A stretch of 13,918 bases of DNA, taken from NCBI GenBank assembly GCA_945224895.1, contig CALYNW010000001.1, forward strand, positions 1-13,918, read 5' to 3'. This stretch comes from an uncultured Clostridia bacterium (lineage in GTDB: Bacteria; Bacillota; Clostridia; Oscillospirales; Acutalibacteraceae). The translations under genes were made by a program, and so were the position numbers. This document shows, one piece after another, positions 8,833 through 13,918 of the stretch. Every line of letters starts with the position of its first letter. The stretch's first letter is position 1. Under the pieces are notes generated by a model. The model saw nothing but the letters and a program-made list of their open reading frames with translations, did no database searches and was not told where the DNA came from.

Positions 8833-8884
8833 AAAATGCAGAATTAAAGCGAATTTTGAACTTTTCGCTGTTGACCTGCATTTT
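8833..8884 (+). promoter_or_regulatory. Imperfect hairpin in the glycosyltransferase mRNA leader
   Basis: Outer arms AAAATGCAG (8833-8841) and CTGCATTTT (8876-8884) pair perfectly over 9 bp. Inner arms AGCGAA (8848-8853) and TTCGCT (8864-8869) add 6 bp, with a 10-nt loop and a symmetric 6/6 internal loop. It lies between the predicted transcription start and the ribosome binding site at 8899. No U-run follows it, so it is not an intrinsic terminator. It could be an RNA control element or a DNA operator. I do not recognise a known riboswitch class. Confidence 0.5.
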
Positions 8885-8898
8885 AGCATTATGAAAAC

Positions 8899-8902
8899 GA
8901 GG
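8899..8902 (+). promoter_or_regulatory. Ribosome binding site deciding the TTG start at 8911
   Basis: GAGG at 8899-8902 lies 8 nt before TTG at 8911. The nearby ATG at 8891 is in another reading frame and lies upstream of this site, so TTG is the best start for the glycosyltransferase. Confidence 0.6.
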
Positions 8903-8910
8903 CGCATATT

Positions 8911-10095
8911 TTGGACAAAAAGCTAAAGGTGGCAATAGGAACAGACGCATTTCCGCCTACCACCGACGGTATAAGCAATGTTGCTCAAAGCTACGCATAT
9001 GAAATAAACAAGCATTTCGGCGAGGCAGTTGTTGTCACCCCGAAAAACCCAAATCAGCTTGATTACAGATACGACTATCAGATTTACAGATACAAAAGCT
9101 GGTGGCTTCCTTCAAAGGAGGGCTACAGCGTAGGTTGGCCCTTTAAGGATGAGCTTCATCAAGATATCATTAATATGAATTTTGATATTCTTCATTCACA
9201 TGCTCCCCTTGCCACAAGCTACTATTTCAGAAGGGTTGTTGAAAAAAAGCCATTACCTGTGGTTTTGACATATCATACAAAGTATGAATATGACCTTGAC
9301 AGGAGAGTTCCCACAAAGTCTGCAAAGGATTTTGCATATCACTTTCTGCTTAACAACATCAATGCCGCCGATGAGGTATGGGTAACAAGCAAGGGAACCT
9401 CTGATTCTCTGCGTAAGCTTGGCTATGAGGGCGATTTCATCGTTATGCCAAACGGCTGTGACTTGCCTGTTACAAACGTCTCCGACAGTGACGTTGCAAT
9501 AATAAAGCGTAAGCATAATATACCCGACGACATTCCTGTTTTTATCTACACAGGCAGAATGATTTGGTATAAGAATATCGAGCTTATTCTTGACGCCTGC
9601 TGTAAGCTGAAAAATGACGGCAAAAAATTCAAGCTTATAATGCTCGGCTTCGGTGCAGACGAAAATGCCATTAAGAGAAAAATAAGGCATCTGGGCTTAA
9701 AGGACTATGTTCTTTGTGCAGGAAAAATTCTTGACAGAAAAGAAATTTTAGGCTATTACGGCATTGCGGATATTCTTCTTTTTCCATCGACCTTTGACAC
9801 AAACGGTCTTGTTGTAAGAGAAGCCGCCGCCTGTGCAACGCCGAGTCTTTTAATCAGAGGCAGCTGTGCCGCAGAGGGTATTGAGGATTGCGATACAGGC
9901 TTTCTCTGTATGGAAAGTGCTCATTCTATCGCCGCAACTCTTGAAAAAATTATTGACAACAAAGACTTAATCAGAAGAGTGGGCAAAAACGCTCAGGAAA
10001 GAATTTATATCAGCTGGGAGGATGCTGTCAAAAATGCATATGACAGATATCACATAGTTATTGATAATTTCAATTCAAAAAATAATATTAAATGA
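8911..10095 (+). CDS. Glycosyltransferase family 4, possibly glycolipid synthase
   Basis: 394-aa GT-B-fold retaining glycosyltransferase. The N-terminal acceptor half opens with DAFPPTTDGISNVAQ (12-26), equivalent to the usual FPP..GG..... loop, and has HSH at 95-97 and YHTKYEYD at 121-128. The last resembles the YHT.Y(E/D) segment of diacylglycerol glucosyltransferases. The C-terminal donor half has NGCD (181-184), TGRMIWYKN (214-222; Arg216 and Lys221 fit the phosphate-binding pair) and FPSTFDTNGLVVREA (291-305). The family EX7E motif appears as Asp296-x7-Glu304, so the first Glu is replaced by Asp. No membrane segments are seen; such enzymes are peripheral on the inner leaflet. It is a single-gene transcript with its own promoter, a structured leader and a strong terminator. 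A membrane glycolipid product is inference; capsule or other glycan synthesis is possible. Confidence 0.85.
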   Translation: MDKKLKVAIGTDAFPPTTDGISNVAQSYAYEINKHFGEAVVVTPKNPNQLDYRYDYQIYRYKSWWLPSKEGYSVGWPFKDELHQDIINMNFDILHSHAPLATSYYFRRVVEKKPLPVVLTYHTKYEYDLDRRVPTKSAKDFAYHFLLNNINAADEVWVTSKGTSDSLRKLGYEGDFIVMPNGCDLPVTNVSDSDVAIIKRKHNIPDDIPVFIYTGRMIWYKNIELILDACCKLKNDGKKFKLIMLGFGADENAIKRKIRHLGLKDYVLCAGKILDRKEILGYYGIADILLFPSTFDTNGLVVREAAACATPSLLIRGSCAAEGIEDCDTGFLCMESAHSIAATLEKIIDNKDLIRRVGKNAQERIYISWEDAVKNAYDRYHIVIDNFNSKNNIK

Positions 10096-10097
10096 AC

Positions 10098-10131
10098 AAA
10101 GACTGCTCGTTTTTTTATGAGCAGTCTTTTT
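10098..10131. terminator. Intrinsic terminator between convergent genes
   Basis: AAAGACTGCTC (10098-10108) and GAGCAGTCTTT (10119-10129) form an 11-bp perfect stem with a 10-nt loop, followed on the plus strand by more T. It starts 3 bp after the glycosyltransferase stop codon. The A-run on the left arm gives a shorter U-tract on the minus strand, so it can also serve the convergent transporter gene ending at 10165. Confidence 0.9.
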
Positions 10132-10164
10132 ATGTAAATTAGATTTTAATTAGCGTTTATTGAT

Positions 10165-11679
10165 TTAGTTTGCAGCTTCCTTTTCCAAGTCAGCCTGAGA
10201 TGACTGATTTTCTCTTCTTGCTTTGATTTCCTTCATCATCTGACGATGACCGTCACCTGTGATGTTGTAGAAATGCATAGGGATAAGCATAAGCAGATAG
10301 CCTACTGCGGGAAGCAGTGTTGTCAGGAAGAACAGCATATTGTTTGTACCGGCAGACTGAATAAGGCTTCCCTCGGTATGGCTCTTATATCCTACAAATC
10401 CGAGAATGGCAAGACCGATTGAAGATGAAAAAGTATTTTCAATCTTGCCTGTAAAGCTCATTATTGAAAGCATAATACCCTCAACACGTGTACCGGTTTT
10501 CCACTCAATATAGTCAACTGTTTCTGCTTCCATTTCCTTTTGAATAAGATTTTTAAATTCAAGAGGGATAGTTGTCAAGCAGGTAAATGCACAGACGATA
10601 ATACCTGTCAAAAGGCTTACAGAGGTACCTGCCTCCCTTTGAAGAAGACCTTTAAAGGTAAGAACCGCAAAAAGAATATGAAGCACAATAGCACTGATAC
10701 AGCATACCTGATAAAATCTTCTTGAGTCTGCTTTTTTACCAAGCTTCTCTACGATTTTAGGAACAAGCACACCTGCAAGGAGGAAGCCGGGGAATTTAAC
10801 AACATCAATAACAGCATTATATTTAAGGTTAAACATAAGGTCTGCTACAAAATAGAAAGAAACCTGCTCGGCAACCTTGCAAAGCACAAAGAAAATATTA
10901 CAAAGGAAAAGCATAAGCAATGGTCTGTTTTTGAACAAAAGGGCAAAGCACTCTTTAACAGACGGAGTATCCGAATTATGATGAGCACGTTCAGTGGTAT
11001 TTTTATATGTAAGTCTTGTTAAGAAGAAAATTCCGATAGCAGAAATAATCGCAGATGTCAGATAAGCCTGCGGAGTATGGTCTCTGAAAAAAGGAAGCCA
11101 AGCGGCGCCTGCTACAAAAACCTGAGGCAAAGCACCGATAATTGAACGTGTAATTGAGCTTACTCCAAACAGCTTAGTTCGCTCTATTCCGTTAGGCGTT
11201 ATGGAAAATGCCAAAGCACCCATAGGTATATCAAAGGCGGTATATGTAACATCAAGAAGTACAAAAAGTACGGTTGTATAAATTATGTTGACAATAGGAG
11301 ACGCATCTGCACTTCCTACAAAGAACATTATCATTACGATTGAAACAAACAGCGGAGCCCATTTGATATAAGGTCTCATCTGTCCGTCCTTAGTTCTTGT
11401 TTTATCAACTATAACGCCCATAATCGGGTCGTTTATTGCATCCAAAATACCGCTGAAAAGTCTGATGGTTGACGCAGTACCCCTAGGATTTTTCCACTTT
11501 TTGAAAAGGACGTTTGTAAGTAAGTAGTTTACATACTTAGAGCTTGTCATTGAGGTATTCATACCCTGAGCACCTCTGCCCAATGCGTATGAAATCGTTT
11601 CTCTCCAAGTAAGATATGTTTCTTCTCCTACATCCGTTTTGACAATTTTACTGTCTAAAAATGATTTTATTTTCCCCAT
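10165..11679 (-). CDS. GPH-family sugar:cation symporter (MFS superfamily)
   Basis: Polytopic inner-membrane transporter, 504 aa from the chosen start. About 12 hydrophobic helices are visible. The glycoside-pentoside-hexuronide hallmark is clear: AINDPIMG (about 81-88) followed by DKTRTKDGQMRPYIKW (92-107), as in MelB/XylP-type carriers that couple sugar uptake to Na+ or H+. There is no fused IIA-like domain; the C-terminus is a short charged tail. I chose ATG at 11679-11677 because AGAGGG at 11686-11691 sits 6 nt upstream. An in-frame ATG at 11712-11710 would add 11 residues but overlaps the predicted -10 box and lacks a Shine-Dalgarno site. The gene follows a membrane-protein gene by 99 bp in the same direction. 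The substrate cannot be told from sequence; no glycoside hydrolase lies next to it in the window. Confidence 0.88.
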   Translation of the reverse strand: MGKIKSFLDSKIVKTDVGEETYLTWRETISYALGRGAQGMNTSMTSSKYVNYLLTNVLFKKWKNPRGTASTIRLFSGILDAINDPIMGVIVDKTRTKDGQMRPYIKWAPLFVSIVMIMFFVGSADASPIVNIIYTTVLFVLLDVTYTAFDIPMGALAFSITPNGIERTKLFGVSSITRSIIGALPQVFVAGAAWLPFFRDHTPQAYLTSAIISAIGIFFLTRLTYKNTTERAHHNSDTPSVKECFALLFKNRPLLMLFLCNIFFVLCKVAEQVSFYFVADLMFNLKYNAVIDVVKFPGFLLAGVLVPKIVEKLGKKADSRRFYQVCCISAIVLHILFAVLTFKGLLQREAGTSVSLLTGIIVCAFTCLTTIPLEFKNLIQKEMEAETVDYIEWKTGTRVEGIMLSIMSFTGKIENTFSSSIGLAILGFVGYKSHTEGSLIQSAGTNNMLFFLTTLLPAVGYLLMLIPMHFYNITGDGHRQMMKEIKARRENQSSQADLEKEAAN

Positions 11680-11685
11680 CTTTTT

Positions 11686-11691
11686 CCCTCT
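11686..11691 (-). promoter_or_regulatory. Ribosome binding site deciding the transporter start
   Basis: AGAGGG on the minus strand, 6 nt before the ATG at 11679. It favours this start over the in-frame ATG at 11712. Confidence 0.75.
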
Positions 11692-11710
11692 TTCTTGTAT
11701 TTTACGTCTC

Positions 11711-11739
11711 ATATTAACACGTCAATTTTTACCGGTAAA
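11711..11739 (-). promoter_or_regulatory. Predicted promoter of the GPH transporter
   Basis: On the minus strand: -35 TTTACC is not consensus but well placed at 11734-11739 when read as GGTAAA on the plus strand. A 17-bp spacer follows, then -10 TAATAT (11711-11716) preceded by TGT, an extended -10. The predicted start is near 11704. The -35 is half of a 12-bp palindrome. A TTGACG further downstream (about 11719-11724) is an alternative -35 but has only a poor -10. Confidence 0.5.
11728..11739. promoter_or_regulatory. 12-bp palindrome over the transporter -35, candidate operator
   Basis: TTTACCGGTAAA is a perfect palindrome and overlaps the predicted -35 of the transporter promoter. The ACCGGT centre flanked by AT-rich arms resembles operators of LacI-family sugar repressors (for example gluconate repressor sites). 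No such regulator gene lies in the window. The position fits repression by steric block. The assignment is inference. Confidence 0.5.
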
Positions 11740-11778
11740 GAGATTTAACATAGATTTTACCTAATGATAACAAAAGTA

Positions 11779-12456
11779 TTATTTTTTCTTTTTTCTGTTT
11801 CGCAGAACTATCATAAATATCATTCCGATAATTCCGCCCACAGCATTCATCATCATATCGGTCATTGTATCAACAAGCCCGAGATAGCCGTACTCGTTAT
11901 TATATTTTGAAAGGTCAAACATTGCGGTTTCCTCGCCTGCCTTTGCAAGCTGAAGATTTGTGCCGTGAAGGGTATCCATCAAAAATTCGTAAAACTCCCA
12001 GCCTACTGCGATTGACAAAGCAAACATAAGCGAAAAAATTGCGGCAAGGGTGGCGGCGCACTGACCTTTTTTTCTCTGAATAATACAGGCAAAATCATAT
12101 CCGAATGATGCACAAACCACTCCGGAAAGAATATGCATAAAATTGTCAAACCAAGAAAGTCTGTCAAAAAATCCAAAATAAGAGCCTATAACTATACCTA
12201 TAAATATAATAATGTTCAGCATTGTTTGGCTCAGCGGCGGTACCTCTTCAATAAAGCTACCATTACCGAAAACCTGAAACATATCCCACAAATGAGTAAA
12301 AATAAAGCAGAATATGCTTTCAAAGCCCATTACTAAATCGCCGTGTATAAAGGAATATCCCGCACAGATAAGCATAGATATTCTGACGATTATCCAAAAA
12401 ATAAGCTGTGCCTTAGGAATTTTATCAACAGGGTCTTTTTTAACTTTATATGCCAT
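11779..12456 (-). CDS. Multi-pass membrane protein of unknown function (VanZ/DUF2238-like motifs)
   Basis: 225-aa integral membrane protein with about six hydrophobic segments (near 18-36, 41-60, 78-96, 106-126, 133-152 and 203-219) and a positively charged end RNRKKKK. Polar residues recur inside or beside the helices: WFDNFMHILSG (102-112), GWEFYEFLMD (152-161) and DTMTDMMMNAVGG (196-208). This layout of Asp/His, Glu and Asp/Asp/Asn resembles VanZ-like or DUF2238 (YjdF-type) membrane proteins, whose function is poorly known. I do not recognise a precise family. Start ATG at 12456-12454 with AGGCGGTG upstream. It has its own promoter and is followed after 99 bp by the GPH transporter with no clear terminator between, so the two may be partly co-transcribed. 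The position does not prove a link to sugar uptake. Confidence 0.75.
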   Translation of the reverse strand: MAYKVKKDPVDKIPKAQLIFWIIVRISMLICAGYSFIHGDLVMGFESIFCFIFTHLWDMFQVFGNGSFIEEVPPLSQTMLNIIIFIGIVIGSYFGFFDRLSWFDNFMHILSGVVCASFGYDFACIIQRKKGQCAATLAAIFSLMFALSIAVGWEFYEFLMDTLHGTNLQLAKAGEETAMFDLSKYNNEYGYLGLVDTMTDMMMNAVGGIIGMIFMIVLRNRKKKK

Positions 12457-12486
12457 TTTTTCACCGCCTGAAATTTTTACCCGTTT

Positions 12487-12514
12487 ATTCTACCATATAT
12501 GATAAAAAAGTCAA
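12487..12514 (-). promoter_or_regulatory. Predicted promoter of the membrane-protein gene
   Basis: On the minus strand: -35 TTGACT (12509-12514), a 16-bp spacer and -10 TAGAAT (12487-12492) preceded by TGG. The predicted start is near 12480, so the leader is short. Both ends closely match the pfkA promoter at 480-507, including TTGACTTTTT and ATATGGTA. Confidence 0.65.
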
Positions 12515-12548
12515 TTATTAAATAAAGATAAACTATTATTATGATGTG

Positions 12549-12577
12549 TAGATTTAGCAATATTTATTTGGTATAAT
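12549..12577 (+). promoter_or_regulatory. Predicted promoter of the acyl-CoA synthetase-like gene
   Basis: Perfect -10 TATAAT (12572-12577) preceded by TGG (extended -10). The best -35 at 17-bp spacing is TAGATT (12549-12554), which is poor. The predicted start is near 12584, giving a leader of about 58 nt. The weak -35 could mean dependence on an activator, or that the extended -10 is enough. Confidence 0.55.
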
Positions 12578-12590
12578 CGGTACTTGTAAT

Positions 12591-12627
12591 GTGCACAAAT
12601 GCAAAAAGTGTACAAAAACCATACAAA
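12591..12627 (+). repeat. Short direct repeats in the acyl-CoA synthetase leader
   Basis: GTGCACAAA (12591-12599) and GTGTACAAA (12608-12616) differ at one base and start 17 bp apart. TACAAA recurs at 12622-12627, 11 bp after the second copy. They lie just downstream of the predicted transcription start, where a repressor could block elongation or initiation. They are short enough to be chance in AT-rich DNA. Confidence 0.35.
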
Positions 12628-12641
12628 AGAGAGGTACGCTT

Positions 12642-13918
12642 ATGATAGAATATACCACAAGATATGATGTTAAAAAGACAATGTATGAAAAGTTTGCAGA
12701 TTCTGCCGCACAGAATGCAGATTCTCCATGCTTTTATTACTATAATAACACTTTGACATGGAAGCAGGCTGAAGAAATGGTTGACCTTTGTGCTGCCGCT
12801 CTTGTAGCAAACGGCGTCAGAAAGGGCGACAGAGTTATAATATGTGCTCCTAATATGCCACAGTGTATTACTGCAATTTACGCAGTAAACAAAATCGGTG
12901 CAGTTGCATCAATGCTTCATCCCCTTTCAGTTGCCAGCGAAGCTCAGTATGCAGTTAATCTCGTAGGCGCAAAATTTGCTTTCTGCTTTGCCGTTTCAGA
13001 AAAGGCATTCCAGGGTATGAAAAACCTTACCCTTGTACGCTGTAAAACAGCAGGATATTTCCCAAAATCAATTTACGGTGTTATCGCAAATCAGCTTTAC
13101 AAGAAAAAGATTAAGGGCAAGACTGCTCCTGCAACCGATGTACATAAAAATATCGAATGGACTAAATTCCTTAAGGAAGGCAAGGAATTTCTTGCCAACG
13201 GCGGTAAGGTTGAAATTGCAAGCGATCCCCTTGCAGTTGCCGCAATTATGATGACAGGCGGAACAACAGGTAATCCAAAGGGCGTTATGCTCTGCAACGA
13301 GGCTATCAACAATCTTTCATATCAGCTTCTTGACGTTGTTGATAATGTACTCGGAATGAAGGTTGACCCCAAAACAGACGCTATGCTTACAGCACTTCCT
13401 GTTTTCCACGGCTTCGGCTTTGCTCTTTGTATGCACGTTTCAATCTGCACAGGTATGCCTCAATCATTGTTCCCGCAATTTGACGCTAAAATGTGCTCAG
13501 ACTCAATCAAAAAATACGGAATTAACTACGTATTCGGTGTTCCTGATTTCTTTGAAAAGGTTTATAAGGCAGGCTATCTCAAGGGAATTGATATGTCAAA
13601 TATGAAGCTTATCGGCTCAGGCGGAGATGTAGTTCCTTATTCTCTTACAGAAAAAATGGATAGACTTCTTAAGGAAAACGGTGCAAAATGTCACTTTGTT
13701 TCAGGCTACGGTCTTACAGAATGTGTAACAGTTTGCTCCTTCACAGACCCGAGAAGAGAGGCTCCGCAGGGCTGTATCGGTATTCCTTGCTACAATATCG
13801 AGGCAATGACTGTTAAGCCAGGCACTACCGAGGAGGTTAAGGGCGAGGACGGTGAGCTTTGCATTTACGGTCCTACTCTTATGCAGGGCTACTGGAATGA
13901 TCCGGAGGAAACCGCCAA
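12642..13918 (+). CDS. Acyl-CoA synthetase-like AMP-forming ligase (3' end cut by window edge)
   Basis: Adenylate-forming enzyme of the ANL superfamily; 425 residues are visible and the C-terminal lid domain lies beyond the window. These enzymes activate a carboxylate with ATP to an acyl-AMP and usually transfer it to CoA. The ATP-binding A3 motif TGGTTGNPKG is at 205-214, preceded by IMM. The A4-like PVFHGFG is at 253-259, GSGGDVV at 325-331, the A5 motif SGYGLTE at 354-360, and GELCIYGPTLMQGYWND (404-420) leads into the hinge. The acyl pocket is not conserved enough for me to name a substrate; a fatty acyl or aryl acid is plausible. ATG at 12642 with GAGAGG at 12629-12634, 7 nt upstream. 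It is divergent from the membrane-protein gene, with 185 bp between them. Confidence 0.88.
   Translation, partial: MIEYTTRYDVKKTMYEKFADSAAQNADSPCFYYYNNTLTWKQAEEMVDLCAAALVANGVRKGDRVIICAPNMPQCITAIYAVNKIGAVASMLHPLSVASEAQYAVNLVGAKFAFCFAVSEKAFQGMKNLTLVRCKTAGYFPKSIYGVIANQLYKKKIKGKTAPATDVHKNIEWTKFLKEGKEFLANGGKVEIASDPLAVAAIMMTGGTTGNPKGVMLCNEAINNLSYQLLDVVDNVLGMKVDPKTDAMLTALPVFHGFGFALCMHVSICTGMPQSLFPQFDAKMCSDSIKKYGINYVFGVPDFFEKVYKAGYLKGIDMSNMKLIGSGGDVVPYSLTEKMDRLLKENGAKCHFVSGYGLTECVTVCSFTDPRREAPQGCIGIPCYNIEAMTVKPGTTEEVKGEDGELCIYGPTLMQGYWNDPEETA

Noticed and set aside
8809..8847. A 12-codon mini frame (MKSNPNLPKMQN) in the glycosyltransferase leader, considered as a leader peptide
   Set aside because: There is no proper ribosome binding site, and the predicted transcription start lies only about 6 nt before the ATG.
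8844..8857. Possible CcpA cre site around AAAGCGAATTTT
   Set aside because: Only the AGCG core fits; the TG and CA ends of the consensus are mismatched. The bases are better explained as part of the hairpin.
9253..9690. A 145-codon open frame on the minus strand inside the glycosyltransferase gene
   Set aside because: It overlaps a real gene over its whole length, shows no domain and lacks its own promoter or ribosome binding site.

Overview
The window looks like an ordinary chromosomal core region from a low-to-moderate-GC Gram-positive (Firmicutes), most likely a gut-type Clostridia of the Ruminococcaceae/Oscillospiraceae kind. The basis is the set of Firmicutes-typical genes (HPr kinase/phosphorylase, RapZ, WhiA, a PHP-domain DnaE and an ATP-type PfkA in one cluster), purine-rich Shine-Dalgarno sites and AT-rich promoters. 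The genus call is inference. I see no mobile element, CRISPR array, rRNA or tRNA.

Left block (1-8659, all minus strand, so read right to left): hprK, a ROK-family glucokinase, murB, rapZ, whiA, dnaE and the 5' part of pfkA. Gaps are 46, 30, 39, 1, 20 and 122 bp, so the first six genes look like one operon driven by a near-consensus promoter upstream of hprK (-35 at 8718-8723, -10 at 8695-8700). pfkA has an additional promoter in the dnaE-pfkA gap. The block links carbon-status sensing (HprK), entry into glycolysis (glucokinase, PfkA), cell-wall precursor synthesis (MurB), a nucleotide-binding regulator (RapZ), a division/wall regulator (WhiA) and replication (DnaE). The gene yvcK, which commonly lies between rapZ and whiA in Firmicutes, is not there.

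Middle: a divergent promoter region (8660-8910, 251 bp) separates hprK from a plus-strand family-4 glycosyltransferase (8911-10095), probably a glycolipid-type enzyme. Its mRNA leader of about 108 nt holds an imperfect hairpin. It ends at a strong intrinsic terminator, which faces a convergent minus-strand pair.

Right block: on the minus strand, a 225-residue multi-pass membrane protein of unknown function (11779-12456) followed by a GPH-family sugar:cation symporter (10165-11679). The symporter has its own promoter with a 12-bp perfect palindrome over the -35. Divergently, a plus-strand acyl-CoA-synthetase-like adenylate-forming enzyme starts at 12642 and runs off the window end.

There is no gene-free stretch longer than 300 bp; the largest are 8660-8910 and 12457-12641, and both hold divergent promoters. 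I did not find a convincing undescribed system. The best leads are regulatory: related TTTAC/GTAAA palindromes at sugar-gene promoters, a structured glycosyltransferase leader, and the loss of yvcK from an otherwise conserved cluster.
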